A DNA stretch of 64,000 nt, from the NCBI RefSeq assembly GCF_021739025.1, contig NZ_JAKKOT010000002.1, forward strand, positions 558,001 to 622,000, in the 5' to 3' direction. The DNA is from Gordonia liuliyuniae. Lineage in GTDB: Bacteria; Actinomycetota; Actinomycetes; Mycobacteriales; Mycobacteriaceae. A program made the position numbers and the translations under genes. The notes below the pieces were generated by a model. The model was not told the DNA's origin, did not search any database, and was given only the letters and a program-made list of their open reading frames with translations. This document shows, piece by piece, positions 50,873 through 60,236 of the stretch (position 1 is the stretch's first letter; each line of letters opens with the position of its first letter).

Positions 50873-52357
50873 GTGAGTGAGTCAATATCCGACGACGTTC
50901 TCCCGGAGTCGCCTGTCGCTCTGCTGAAATTGATGAACGCGGCCGCCGCGAAGCTGAACGACGTCTCGTTCACCTCGGCGGCGGCCGGGGATCTGCTCGT
51001 TGCGGCGGAGACCAACGAGCAGATGCGCGCTCGTGTGGAGGCGGCGACGACGGGTCTGATGATCGAACTGTCGGATCGTTTCGCGTTCCAGGCTCAGGGC
51101 TATATGACGGTGCAGAAGTATCTGACCAATGGGCTGCGGTTGGGAGTGCGTGAGGCGAATGCGCGGATCGCGTTGATGTTCGCGACTGGCGAGTTTCGGT
51201 CGGTGGTCGGTGATCGGCTTACGGCGCGTAATCCGGCGGCTGCGAGGGCTTTGCGTGATGGTGTGATCAATCGTGGGCATGTCGCCGAGATCTCCGCGGT
51301 GATCGACAAGATTCCCGCCCGGGTCGATCCCGACACGGTCGCTGCCGCTGAAGCGCAACTGGCTGAAGTTGCTCGGACGCTCTCCCCGGAGGGGGTTCGC
51401 ACGGCTGGGCGGCGTCTGCTCGGCCATCTCGACCCTGATGGGGAGCTGACCGATGATGCCGATCGTCGACGGACTCGGGGGTTCACGCTGGGGCCGCAAG
51501 ATGCGCGGCTGATGTCGACGTTGCGGGCGTCGATCACTCCGGCGTTGCGGGCCAAACTCGATGTGGTGCTTGGCGCGTGGGCTGCGCCCGGGATGAACAA
51601 CCCGGAGGACCCGGAGTCGCCGCATGGCGCTGTGGATCGGGGCGATCTGGATGAGGCCGTCCTGATCGCGGCGCGCGACCGCGACACTCGTACGACGGCG
51701 CAGCGCAATCATGACGCGCTGGCCGCGATGGTCGATTTCGTCCTCGGTCACGGCGCGTTGGGGCGCCCGGATCGGCTGCCGGCCGAGCTGGTGGTGACGG
51801 TTACTGATCAGGAGTTGGCCGCCGACGCCGGGGTCGCGTTGACCGCGACCGGCGCGCACATCCCGGTGAAAGAGCTCGTCGAGTTGGCTGCTCATGCGGT
51901 GCCGCGTCTGGCGGTGTTCAAGAACGCCACGTCGGAGGTGTTGTATCTCGGGCGTGGTCGGCGGTTCGCGTCGAAGGCCCAGCGGTTGGCGATGTTCGTC
52001 CGCGACCGTGGGTGCACCGCTCCCGGTTGCAATGTTCCGTTCTCGCGCACCGAAGCCCACCATGTGGTGCGGTGGGAGAACGGTGGTCGCACTGACCTGG
52101 TGAACCTCGGCGCCGCGTGTGGCAGACACAACCGCGCGGAAGGTGTCGGTCCCGGTAAATGGGAGACGGCCATCGTCGCCGGCAGGGGAGTCAATGTCGG
52201 TCGGGTCGGGTGGCGGCCGTCTGGAAGCGCTCGCGGTTGGCAGGTCAATCCGATCCATCACATCGGGCAGTGTCCGGGTCTGCTTCCGCACGGTCCGCCC
52301 CGCGGGGCGAGTTCGGCCGTGGAGACCCTGCTCTCCCGCCTCCTCTCCGCCGCCTGA
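50873..52357 (+). CDS. DUF222 protein with C-terminal HNH nuclease domain (13E12-repeat type)
   Basis: A 494-residue protein. The N-terminal DUF222 region has AAATTGLMIELSDRFAFQAQ and VREANARIALMFATGEF. The C-terminal HNH domain reads RDRGCTAPGCNVPF then EAHHVVRWENGGRTDLVNL and ACGRHNRAEG, with zinc Cys pairs and the HH-N-H residues. These proteins are abundant in actinobacteria, often in multiple copies per genome, with unclear roles in DNA transactions. GTG 50873 (start MSESISDD) is preferred to GTG 50864. Confidence 0.88.
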   Translation: MSESISDDVLPESPVALLKLMNAAAAKLNDVSFTSAAAGDLLVAAETNEQMRARVEAATTGLMIELSDRFAFQAQGYMTVQKYLTNGLRLGVREANARIALMFATGEFRSVVGDRLTARNPAAARALRDGVINRGHVAEISAVIDKIPARVDPDTVAAAEAQLAEVARTLSPEGVRTAGRRLLGHLDPDGELTDDADRRRTRGFTLGPQDARLMSTLRASITPALRAKLDVVLGAWAAPGMNNPEDPESPHGAVDRGDLDEAVLIAARDRDTRTTAQRNHDALAAMVDFVLGHGALGRPDRLPAELVVTVTDQELAADAGVALTATGAHIPVKELVELAAHAVPRLAVFKNATSEVLYLGRGRRFASKAQRLAMFVRDRGCTAPGCNVPFSRTEAHHVVRWENGGRTDLVNLGAACGRHNRAEGVGPGKWETAIVAGRGVNVGRVGWRPSGSARGWQVNPIHHIGQCPGLLPHGPPRGASSAVETLLSRLLSAA

Positions 52358-52683
52358 GCCGGCGTTCCCTCGACCAGCTGGGGCGAGCGCCGGGCACAGG
52401 TGCGCGGGCGGATACGCCTATGCGCGCCAGCCGTCGACGACTGCGGTCGCCGCCCGCGCAGGGTCAGCTGCTGACGGCCAATGCCCGCGACTTCCAGCAA
52501 CTCGTCGTCCGGTTCGATTCCCGCTGCTCGGCGCGGGACCCCATCTCCCCAAGTGGAGGGGATTCGTCAAGCGCTCCGCGGACAAGAACGCGGTCGGGCT
52601 CTGGCATGAGACCTATGTGATCGGGTGCAGCGACGTCGTCCCAGCGCATGGCGGTGTGAGTGCGGATCTTCCCGGCTGTGCCG
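52358..52683. other. Intergenic stretch with a trace of a DUF4188-type gene
   Basis: No complete gene. At about 52550-52625 the plus strand reads WRGFVKRSADKNAVGLWHET then YVI, which resembles the conserved end of DUF4188 proteins (GIWHETY). It has no start and no upstream body, so it would be a decayed fragment. Confidence 0.3.
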
Positions 52684-54450
52684 TCACGCGATCGGCAGGT
52701 CGCCTTCGGCGTCGCGGAGGAAATCGCCGCTGACCTTCAGTGCGGGCGTCGAGCTGTCGCCGCCGACGACCAGAGTCGCGAACGCGAGATCGTCGACGAT
52801 GCCTGCGAACCAGCCGTGCGAATGCTTGTTGTCGCCGAACTCAGCGGTCCCCGTCTTGCCGCCGAGCCCCGGAATGTCGCGCAGACTCGTCGCCGTCCCC
52901 GACATGACCGCTTCCCGCATCGCCGATCGGATCGGGGTCGCGACGTCGGCGGGAATCGTGGCGCGCTCGGTGTTCGACCCGGTGCGCAGCCCGTCGATCA
53001 GCGTGGGAGTTACCGTCTTCCGGTCCGCCAGCGACGCCTCGACGACCGCCATCCCGAAGGGCGACGCCGTGACCGCCCCCTGCCCGATACCGCTCTCCAC
53101 CTTCTTCGCCGGAGTGTCGGCCGTCGGCACCTCTCCGGTGATCGTCGTCAGACCCGGCACCGTGTAGTCGACGCCCAGGCCGAAGGTGCGGGCCGTGTCG
53201 GCGAGATCAGTGTCGCCGAGCCTCGTCGACAACCCGGCCATCGTCGTATTGCACGAGCGAGCGAATGCAGTGTGCAACGGGACGGTGCCGAGATCGAACT
53301 CGTCCTCGTTCGGGATCTTCCGATCGCCGAACGTCTGCGTTCCGGGGCAGGCGAGCCGGGCGTTCGCCGTGGTCACCCCCGCTTTCAAGGCGCTCGCCGT
53401 CGTGATCGTCTTGAACGTCGACCCCGGCGCGTACAGGCCGGTCAGTGCGATCGGTCCGTCCTCGTCGGCCGCGGAATTCTGGGCCACGGCCAGGATCCCG
53501 CCCGTCGACGGCCGGATCGCGACAATCATCGCGGGACGCTTCTCTTCAGCGACGGCGTCGTTCGCCGCCTGCGTAAGCGCGACGTCCAGCGTGGTGCGCA
53601 CCGGAGCCGGAGTCCTACCGGGGAACTTCTGGACATCGCTCGTAGGCTCGCCGTCAGCGTTCACCACGGTGACGGCGGCGCCCGCCGCTGCGTCGACCAC
53701 CGTCCGCCAATGCTCTTCGAGGCCGCTCGTCGCAGGCGACCGCAGATTCTTCTCCGCGGTCAACAACCGCCCCTCGGTACGCGTCGTCACACCGTCGATG
53801 CGCTCGAGCGAACCGACCCGTTTCGCATCCGCTGCACGCAGCGCGACGACCGTCTGCGGACCCTGCTTCCCGCGAAGCCCGGCACGGATCGACGACGCGG
53901 ACACCTCCGGTGCGACCGCCTTCAGCTTCCCCGCCAGCGCAGACGCCGACGCCGATTCGGCCGACTCCGATTTCCCGGCGTCGAGCGACACGACCGTCAC
54001 CGTCTGCCAGGTGAGCAGCGGACGGTTCTGTCGATCCGTCACCGGAGTGTCGAAACTCTTCAGGTCGCTGTACAGCAGGCGGCCGCCCGCTTGGAGACTC
54101 CGGTGAATGAGGGTCGGCGACCACGTCACGTGGTCGCCCGACGTCTCGACTGGCGTCCGGTAGGTGACCGTGCGGTCCTTCGGGAGCGTCCATGTCCACG
54201 TGAACTCGGTGTCGTCGTCGTTCACCGAGACGTCCGCGGTGGCCTCGCCCATCCCGTCGAACGTGTCGGTGAACGCCTTCCTCGCGGTAGGTCCCTCGGT
54301 CGTGGTTTCGGCCGCCGCGACCGGATCGTGGCCGGTCAACGCGCCGGCGAGCCTCTCGGTGGGTGACTCATCGGATCCGCAGGCGACGCCGAAGCCTGCT
54401 ATGAGCGCCACGACCGTCGCCGCGGCGATGCGTCGCGTCGTGATCAGCAC
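52684..54450 (-). CDS. Penicillin-binding lipoprotein (class B-like transpeptidase, Rv2864c-like)
   Basis: A 588-residue exported lipoprotein (lipobox region IAGFGVAC). An N-terminal MecA/NTF2-like domain (about 30-145) precedes a dimerisation part and the transpeptidase domain (from about 300). Its motifs are YAPGSTFKTITTA (SxxK), ARSCNTTMAGL (SxN) and GLGGKTGTAEFGD (KTG). The layout matches the M. tuberculosis lipoprotein Rv2864c, which has peptidoglycan cross-linking capacity and binds carbapenems. GTG 54450 is chosen so that the signal peptide begins at VLITTRRIAAATVVALIAG; the frame is open to 54543. Confidence 0.88.
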   Translation of the reverse strand: MLITTRRIAAATVVALIAGFGVACGSDESPTERLAGALTGHDPVAAAETTTEGPTARKAFTDTFDGMGEATADVSVNDDDTEFTWTWTLPKDRTVTYRTPVETSGDHVTWSPTLIHRSLQAGGRLLYSDLKSFDTPVTDRQNRPLLTWQTVTVVSLDAGKSESAESASASALAGKLKAVAPEVSASSIRAGLRGKQGPQTVVALRAADAKRVGSLERIDGVTTRTEGRLLTAEKNLRSPATSGLEEHWRTVVDAAAGAAVTVVNADGEPTSDVQKFPGRTPAPVRTTLDVALTQAANDAVAEEKRPAMIVAIRPSTGGILAVAQNSAADEDGPIALTGLYAPGSTFKTITTASALKAGVTTANARLACPGTQTFGDRKIPNEDEFDLGTVPLHTAFARSCNTTMAGLSTRLGDTDLADTARTFGLGVDYTVPGLTTITGEVPTADTPAKKVESGIGQGAVTASPFGMAVVEASLADRKTVTPTLIDGLRTGSNTERATIPADVATPIRSAMREAVMSGTATSLRDIPGLGGKTGTAEFGDNKHSHGWFAGIVDDLAFATLVVGGDSSTPALKVSGDFLRDAEGDLPIA

Positions 54451-54599
54451 GGTCGCCCGCGTTCGATGACGACGGCCCGGATGTGTCGAAGCATGTCCAT
54501 GCCCCGAATCTAACCTGTCGGCGACTTCGTTGACGTGACGCACACCACGCCCTACGATATGACATCAATCAGAAAATGTATGACGTAAAGGTGAATGTG

Positions 54600-56135
54600 A
54601 TGAGATTGGGAAGCCGTGCTGTCGTGCTCGGAGGAAGCGTCGCGGGAATGTGCGCGGCAGGCGCCGCCGCCGAGTACTTCGACGAAGTGCTCGTCCTGGA
54701 ACGCGATGTGATCCCCGAGGACGCCGAGCACCGCCGCGGTGTGCCGCAGAGCAAACATCCGCACTTCCTGCTCAACTCCGGCCGCCGCGCGATGGACCGG
54801 ATCTTCCCCGGATTCGAGGACGCGCTCATCGAGGCGGGCGCACTGCACATGATGCCGTCGCAGGCCGCGGCTCACTGCGAGGGCGCCGGCTGGGTCCCGC
54901 GCGGGGAAAGCACCATGTCGATGGTCTACTCGTCACGGCTCCTCATCGAGCGGACGCTCCGGGCCAAGCTCGCCGACGTGTCGAACGTCGAGGTCGAGGA
55001 GGGCGTGGCCGTCGTCGGACTCGAGACCGTCGGGGGCGGCTCCGACGCCGGACGGGTCACCGGCGTCTGGGTCACTGGACGCGAGACCGGATCGAGCCGA
55101 GACCTGGTGGACGCGGACCTCGTCATCGACACCCTCGGCCGCGGATCACAGGTCTCCAAGTGGCTGACCAAGGCAGGTTGGTCCGAAACGCCGATCCAGT
55201 CGCTGGACGCGGGCGTCACCTATACGTCGCGCTGGTACCAGAAGCCGGCCGACCTGCCCGACTGGTGGTGGTGGGCGCAGATGTCGGTGATGCCCACGGC
55301 CGAGACCCGACCGCATCCGCCCGAGCACGATTTCCTCTGCCAGATCTTCCCGATCGAAGGGGACCGCGTCCTGGTGACGATGGGTTCGTGGGGCCATCCG
55401 ATGCCGCGCGAGGACGAGGAATTCGTCGAGACCGTCCACAAACTGCGGGCGCCGGCGTTCGGCCAGGCCGTCGATCTGTGCGAGCCGATCTCGGACGTGT
55501 TCGTCACGAAGTCGACGGGGAACCGTCGCAGGCGGTACGACGAGCTGGAGAACCCGCCCGCCGGCCTCGTCGTGATCGGCGACGCCATCTGCGGATTCAA
55601 TCCGTTCTACGCGCAGGGTATGAGCTCGGCGAGCAAGTGTGCGGTGCTGCTGGCCGATCATCTGCAGGGCGCGTCGGCGGTGGACGGAGCGTTCACCAAG
55701 AACTACTTCGCGGCCCAGCGATCGCTGCTCGACGACATCTGGACGCTCGCCCTGGCCCGCGACCAGGGTTACGCGAACGCGGAGGGTACGGAGCTCGCCC
55801 CGCAGTGGCGGCAGCGGCTCGCGTTCCGCGGGGCATGGCCGATCTTCAACCACATCTCGGCGACAGTCCGCGAGGACGCGAAGGTCGAAGAGCACTTCAC
55901 CGCGGTGTTCAACCTCGACGAGTCGGTCACCGACATGGTCAAGAGCCCACGCGTCCTGTTCGGGCTCGCCCGGCACGGGGTGAAACGACTGTTCGGCCGG
56001 ACCCGACTGCCGATGGGCTTCGACTGCGAACTTCCCCCGCCGTCGGACATCTGGCGCGACGGCGTCCCGACGCCGGGCGGCCGCGCCCAAGTCATTCCGC
56101 GGGGCGTCGACCCGCGCAGCCTGGCGCGGGCGTAG
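54600..56135 (+). CDS. FAD-dependent oxidoreductase (monooxygenase/epoxidase-like)
   Basis: A 511-residue flavoprotein. The dinucleotide-binding start is AVVLGGSVAGMCAAGAAAE with Glu/Arg at the end of strand 2 (VLVLERDVIP). VVIGDAICGFNPFYAQGMSS is the second FAD motif (GD-x(5)-P) found in group A monooxygenases and geranylgeranyl reductases. KHPHFLLNSGRRAMDRIFPG suggests a hydrophobic substrate. ATG 54600 is favoured by AAAGG upstream; 54576 is possible. The next gene, for a membrane protein, starts 9 bases downstream, so the pair may modify a membrane lipid. The substrate is unknown. Confidence 0.82.
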   Translation: MRLGSRAVVLGGSVAGMCAAGAAAEYFDEVLVLERDVIPEDAEHRRGVPQSKHPHFLLNSGRRAMDRIFPGFEDALIEAGALHMMPSQAAAHCEGAGWVPRGESTMSMVYSSRLLIERTLRAKLADVSNVEVEEGVAVVGLETVGGGSDAGRVTGVWVTGRETGSSRDLVDADLVIDTLGRGSQVSKWLTKAGWSETPIQSLDAGVTYTSRWYQKPADLPDWWWWAQMSVMPTAETRPHPPEHDFLCQIFPIEGDRVLVTMGSWGHPMPREDEEFVETVHKLRAPAFGQAVDLCEPISDVFVTKSTGNRRRRYDELENPPAGLVVIGDAICGFNPFYAQGMSSASKCAVLLADHLQGASAVDGAFTKNYFAAQRSLLDDIWTLALARDQGYANAEGTELAPQWRQRLAFRGAWPIFNHISATVREDAKVEEHFTAVFNLDESVTDMVKSPRVLFGLARHGVKRLFGRTRLPMGFDCELPPPSDIWRDGVPTPGGRAQVIPRGVDPRSLARA

Positions 56136-56144
56136 GGGGCGACG

Positions 56145-57377
56145 ATGGCCGTCTGCGACCCGGACACTCCGGCATTCGTCATCACCCGGTATCTCGGTTT
56201 CGTCTGTGAGGACGCGAACCCGATCGTAACCCTGCGCAATCCGCTCGATCTCGCGAATTGGACGCTGCCGATCCTCGAACTCCTGATCGTCGTCGGCGCG
56301 ATCCTCGCGCTCGTGCACGCCGTGCGCAGGCTTCGCCGCGACGGCGACCCGACGAACCTCGCACTGTGGTTCGGGTCGCTGGTCTACCTGTTCATCATCG
56401 AACCGCCGCTGTACTTTCCGGAATGGTTCGGCATGCAGGACGCGATGGGCTTCATGTTCGCCCACAACGTCTTCACCGTCGACCTCATGTACGACAGACT
56501 GCCGCTCTACATCGTGTGCTTCTATCCGGCGATGAGTCAGGTGGCCTACGAGATCGTCCGCGCCCTCGGCTTCTTCGATGGCGGTAAATGGTCGGCGCTG
56601 CGCGGTTCGGTGGTGTTCGGTCTCGTCTACCAGGTGTTCTACGAGATCTTCGACCAGCTCGGACCGCAACTGAAATGGTGGGCGTGGAACGTCGACGAGC
56701 CGTTCTACGGCGCGCAGCCCGACGTCCTCGGGAATCCATCGGCCGTCCCGTTGTTCGAATCGGTCCCGTGGAGCAGCGCGTGGCTGTTCGCGACCGTCTC
56801 GTTCGCGGTCCTGACGTTCATGTGCGTCGTCTTGGTGAAGAATCCGACGACCCAGGGTCGTTCGGTTAGGGGCTGGTCGCTCACCTGGCGGATCGTCGTC
56901 GCAGGTGCGGTCGCGGTGGTGTCCATGCCGCTGCTGTCGATCACCACTGCGGTCTTCGGGCGGGGCGACGGAGCGAACCTGACCGCGCAGACAGTGGTGT
57001 TCGCGATCCAAGTGTTCGGTGTCTGGGTGATCGGACTGGCTCTGCTCGCGTGGCAGCTGCGTCGTCTGCCTGCGACGTCGGCCCGACCGGCACGCGAGGC
57101 TGCGCCGTTCCTACGCTTCTTCCCCTGGCTGTTCCTCGGCGTGCACGCGGTCCTCTGGATCGTCGTGCTGCCGTCGTACTTCGGGGCCGTAGACGGCGTG
57201 ACCGGCTCCGACGCCTCGCCGGAGTCCGGGACGCCGACCGGCAGCCTCCCGTACGTGATCGGCTGCTATGTGATCGCGATCGGGGTTCTGACCCTCGCCG
57301 TTCGACGCGGCAGAGCCGAGCGTGTCGAGTCCGCAGAGTCCGATTCGGCGTCGGACGAGACGGCGACGACCGTGTGA
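56145..57377 (+). CDS. Polytopic membrane protein of unknown function paired with a flavoprotein
   Basis: A 410-residue protein with about eight membrane helices. Striking acidic-aromatic loops lie between them (FIIEPPLYFPEWFGMQDAM, WWAWNVDEPFYGAQPDVLG), reminiscent of membrane enzymes that place polar residues at the bilayer surface, such as AveC-like cyclases, but I do not recognise a family with confidence. The C-terminus is charged and cytoplasmic. It sits between the flavoprotein gene (9 bases upstream) and a TetR gene (4 bases downstream), making a compact three-gene unit. Confidence 0.75.
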   Translation: MAVCDPDTPAFVITRYLGFVCEDANPIVTLRNPLDLANWTLPILELLIVVGAILALVHAVRRLRRDGDPTNLALWFGSLVYLFIIEPPLYFPEWFGMQDAMGFMFAHNVFTVDLMYDRLPLYIVCFYPAMSQVAYEIVRALGFFDGGKWSALRGSVVFGLVYQVFYEIFDQLGPQLKWWAWNVDEPFYGAQPDVLGNPSAVPLFESVPWSSAWLFATVSFAVLTFMCVVLVKNPTTQGRSVRGWSLTWRIVVAGAVAVVSMPLLSITTAVFGRGDGANLTAQTVVFAIQVFGVWVIGLALLAWQLRRLPATSARPAREAAPFLRFFPWLFLGVHAVLWIVVLPSYFGAVDGVTGSDASPESGTPTGSLPYVIGCYVIAIGVLTLAVRRGRAERVESAESDSASDETATTV

Positions 57378-57381
57378 GAAC

Positions 57382-57975
57382 ATGGCCGGTGTGAGGACTC
57401 GTGGTTGGCAGGGGGATCTGCCGCAGAGCGCCGATGAGGCCCGTGATCGGATCCTTCAAGCGGCCACCCGTTGTGTCGAACGGTTCGGGTTGCGAAAGAC
57501 GCGTCTGGGCGACGTCGCCGAAGAGGCAGGCGTCACCCGGCAGACCGTCTACCGCTACTTCTCCTCGGTGCACGACATGCTCGCGGCTGTCGCCGCGGCC
57601 GGGGCCGGCGACTTCCTCGACCGGATGGGCGAGGAACTGGGGTGGGTGGAGACCGTCGACGACGCGATCACCGAGACGATCCTCTACTGCCTGCGCCGAC
57701 TCCCCGAGGAGCCCGCCCTCGGGCTCATGCTCCGCGAAGGCGAAGGGGAGTTGTTCACGCGGGAGGCCACGTCGTCGGGCGCCGTCGCACTCGGTGCGGA
57801 GATGCTGCGCCGACTGAACGTCGACTGGAACGGCGAAGGCTACGACAGCACCGCCATGGAGGGGCTGGCCGAACTCGTCATGCGGATCTGGTTGAGCTTC
57901 CAGCTCTACCCGAACCATCCACCCAGGTCCGACGACGAGCTGCGGACGTTCATCCGGACCTGGGTGTGCGGGTAG
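57382..57975 (+). CDS. TetR-family regulator of the flavoprotein/membrane-protein unit
   Basis: A 197-residue repressor. The HTH reads ARDRILQAATRCVERFGLRK, then LGDVAEEAGVTRQTVYRYFS. The ligand domain has AITETILYCLRRLPEEPALG. It begins 4 bases after the membrane-protein gene and is probably co-transcribed, suggesting self-regulation of the unit. ATG 57382 is preferred. Likely operator sequences in front of 54600 are not clear enough to call. Confidence 0.85.
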   Translation: MAGVRTRGWQGDLPQSADEARDRILQAATRCVERFGLRKTRLGDVAEEAGVTRQTVYRYFSSVHDMLAAVAAAGAGDFLDRMGEELGWVETVDDAITETILYCLRRLPEEPALGLMLREGEGELFTREATSSGAVALGAEMLRRLNVDWNGEGYDSTAMEGLAELVMRIWLSFQLYPNHPPRSDDELRTFIRTWVCG

Positions 57976-58029
57976 GCAGCTCGACAACAGAGTTGAGGCT
58001 GCGCCGTCGGTGAACTGCGGGTCGGTGAG

Positions 58030-58443
58030 TTATTCGAAGTCGGCACCGACGTTCGGGGGCGACGCCGCGAGGAGCGCGTTCTCGTCGTCGCTGAAGGTGC
58101 GTGAACGCGACAGGAAGCGAACGCCCTCCGGGGCTTCCAACGAGAAGCCCGCACCACGCCCGGGAACGACGTCGAGAATCAGCTGGGTGTGCTTCCACAA
58201 CTCGAACTGGTCGCCGTTGATCCAGACACGGACCTCGGGGAGCGGATCGGGGAGGCCGATCGTGCCGACCAGCACGTCGCGTTGCCCGATCCGGTACTCG
58301 CCGACCGGATAACACATGGGCGCCGACCCGTCACAGCATCCGCCCGACTGGTGGATCATCAGACCGCCGTGCAGTTCGGAGAGCTTCGTGAGGAGTTCGA
58401 CGGCGGACTCCGTCGCCGTCACCCGATCCGGGGTCTCAGACAT
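58030..58443 (-). CDS. DUF779 family protein, aldehyde dehydrogenase partner
   Basis: A 137-residue small protein. Family marks are HGGLMIHQSGGCCDGSAPMC (a Cys-rich motif, possibly metal-binding), YRIGQRDVLVGTI and the acidic LILDVVPGRGAGFSLEAPEG. DUF779 genes regularly follow an aldehyde dehydrogenase gene, as here, and are thought to assist it, though the mechanism is unknown. It is separated from that gene by a strong hairpin, so its expression may be lower. ATG 58443 has AAAGGA upstream. Confidence 0.88.
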   Translation of the reverse strand: MSETPDRVTATESAVELLTKLSELHGGLMIHQSGGCCDGSAPMCYPVGEYRIGQRDVLVGTIGLPDPLPEVRVWINGDQFELWKHTQLILDVVPGRGAGFSLEAPEGVRFLSRSRTFSDDENALLAASPPNVGADFE

Positions 58444-58516
58444 GACCGTTGTCCTTTCACCATCAGTGTTGTGTTCGAGGTTAGGCGCCTCGACCCGGCT
58501 CGACAGCGGGTTGGTA

Positions 58517-58549
58517 CTCGCCCGGGCCGGGGTCGCCGGCCCGGGCGAG
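58517..58549. terminator. GC-rich hairpin between aldehyde dehydrogenase and DUF779 genes
   Basis: CTCGCCCGGGCCGG (58517-58530) and its perfect complement (58536-58549) form a 14-bp stem with a 5-base loop, 11 bases past the aldehyde dehydrogenase stop. No T-run follows. It may attenuate read-through to the DUF779 gene or protect the upstream mRNA's 3' end. Confidence 0.65.
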
Positions 58550-58560
58550 GTCTAGGGGGC

Positions 58561-60084
58561 TTAGAAGAAGCCCTTGGCGCTCTGTGCGTAACCGACCAGC
58601 AGGTTCTTGGTCTGCTGGTAGTGGCCGAGCATCATCAGGTGGTTCTCGCGGCCGACACCGGACTGCTTGTATCCGCCGAAGGCGGCGTGCGCCGGGTAGT
58701 CGTGGTAGGTGTTCGTCCACACACGGCCGGCTTGGATGTCGCGACCGGCCCGGTAGGCGACGGCGCCGTTACGGCTCCACACGCCCGCGCCGAGACCGTA
58801 CAGGGTGTCGTTGGCGATCGAGATCGCCTCGTCGTAGTCGGAGAACGATGCGACCGACAGGACGGGGCCGAAGATCTCCTCCTGGAACACCCGCATGTTG
58901 TTGCTTCCTGCGAACACGGTCGGCTGAATGTAGAAGCCGCCCGACAGGTCGCCGCCCAGGTCGGCGGGCTCGCCGCCGGTGAGGATCTTCGCGCCCTCCT
59001 CCTTGCCGATCGCGAGGTAGGAGCGGATCTTCTCCCACTGGTCGCTCGAGGCCTGCGCGCCCATCATCGTGTCGGTGTCGAGCGGGTTGCCCTGCTTGAT
59101 CGAGGCGACGCGTGCGACAGCCTTCTCCATGAAGTCGTCGTACATGCCCTTCTGAACGAGGGCACGGCTCGGACACGTGCAGACCTCGCCCTGGTTGAGG
59201 GCGAACATCGAGAAGCCCTCCAACGCGCGGTCGAGGAAACCGTCGTCGGACGACATCACGTCGTCGAAGAAGATGTTCGGGCTCTTGCCGCCCAGCTCGA
59301 GGGTGACGGGGATCAGGTTCTCGCTCGCGTACTGCATGATCAGGCGGCCCGTGGTGGTCTCACCGGTGAACGCGATCTTGCGAATCCGGTTGCTCGACGC
59401 CAGCGGCTTGCCGGCCTCCACACCGAAACCGTTAACGATGTTGAGGACACCGTCCGGCAGCAGATCGGAGATGAGGCTCACCAGGTAGAGGATCGACGAC
59501 GGCGTCTGCTCGGCAGGCTTCATGACGATGGCGTTGCCCGCTGCGAGCGCAGGCGCCAGCTTCCACGTCGCCATCAGGATCGGGAAGTTCCACGGGATGA
59601 TCTGTCCGACGACACCGAGCGGCTCGTGGAAGTGGTAGGCGACCGTGTCCTTGTCGATCTCCGAGATGCCACCTTCCTGGGCGCGGATGGCGCCCGCGAA
59701 GTAGCGGAAATGGTCGACGGCGAGCGGAATGTCGGCGGCGAGCGTTTCACGGACCGCCTTGCCGTTCTCCCACGACTCGGCGACCGCGATCTTCTCGAGG
59801 TTCTCTTCGATGCGGTCGGCGATCTTATTGAGGATCACCGCGCGCTCGGCGACCGACGTCTTGCCCCACGCGGGCGCTGCGGCGTGTGCGGCGTCGAGCG
59901 CGAGATCGATGTCCTCAGCGGTCGAACGAGCGACCTCACAGAATGTCTGGCCGTCGACCGGAGACGGATTCTCGAAGTACTGGCCCTTCACGGGCGGCGT
60001 CCACTTGCCGCCGATCCAGTTGTCGTAGCGGGACTCGAAACTCATGACCGAACCGGTGGTGCCGGGCTTCGCGTAGACAGTCAT
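58561..60084 (-). CDS. NAD-dependent aldehyde dehydrogenase (acetaldehyde-type)
   Basis: A 507-residue enzyme. Landmarks are [40 protein letters not shown], the catalytic Glu in [14 protein letters not shown], and the catalytic Cys in [14 protein letters not shown]. It ends with the group's usual [15 protein letters not shown]. This branch oxidises acetaldehyde and other small aldehydes after alcohol oxidation, and typically travels with DUF779. ATG 60084 fits the family start (MTVYAKPG) and has AAGGAG upstream. The upstream region has repeated TTGCA/TGCAA half-sites. Confidence 0.9.
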   Translation of the reverse strand: MTVYAKPGTTGSVMSFESRYDNWIGGKWTPPVKGQYFENPSPVDGQTFCEVARSTAEDIDLALDAAHAAAPAWGKTSVAERAVILNKIADRIEENLEKIAVAESWENGKAVRETLAADIPLAVDHFRYFAGAIRAQEGGISEIDKDTVAYHFHEPLGVVGQIIPWNFPILMATWKLAPALAAGNAIVMKPAEQTPSSILYLVSLISDLLPDGVLNIVNGFGVEAGKPLASSNRIRKIAFTGETTTGRLIMQYASENLIPVTLELGGKSPNIFFDDVMSSDDGFLDRALEGFSMFALNQGEVCTCPSRALVQKGMYDDFMEKAVARVASIKQGNPLDTDTMMGAQASSDQWEKIRSYLAIGKEEGAKILTGGEPADLGGDLSGGFYIQPTVFAGSNNMRVFQEEIFGPVLSVASFSDYDEAISIANDTLYGLGAGVWSRNGAVAYRAGRDIQAGRVWTNTYHDYPAHAAFGGYKQSGVGRENHLMMLGHYQQTKNLLVGYAQSAKGFF

Positions 60085-60152
60085 CGCTGACTCCTTCTCA
60101 TGTCGCTTTGCAGGACGGTTAGTGATGTGAGGCACACAGTAGGCTCGAGATG

Positions 60153-60179
60153 GTTGCAGTGACGTTGCAACGGCGCAAC
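60153..60179. promoter_or_regulatory. Clustered TTGCAA half-sites between the aldehyde dehydrogenase and embC genes
   Basis: GTTGCA (60153-60158) and TGCAAC (60166-60171) are perfect inverted arms, and GTTGC (60164-60168) with GCAAC (60175-60179) makes an overlapping second pair. In Corynebacterium the regulators RamA/RamB control aldehyde and alcohol dehydrogenase genes, and RamB sites contain TTGCAA. The match is partial, so the regulator is a guess. Confidence 0.45.
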
Positions 60180-60236
60180 TGACGGCAGGGCGATCACTCA
60201 CGGAAGACTCAGGTGACATGGCCTAGCATCGACGCG

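Noticed and set aside
52660-54366. 568-codon plus-strand open frame
   Set aside because: It is antisense to the penicillin-binding protein, which has all three transpeptidase motifs.
55146-57011. 621-codon minus-strand open frame
   Set aside because: It is antisense to the flavoprotein and membrane-protein genes; its Arg/Asp/His-rich composition is typical of a shadow frame.
58189-60090. 633-codon plus-strand open frame
   Set aside because: It is antisense to the aldehyde dehydrogenase and DUF779 genes, both with intact family motifs.
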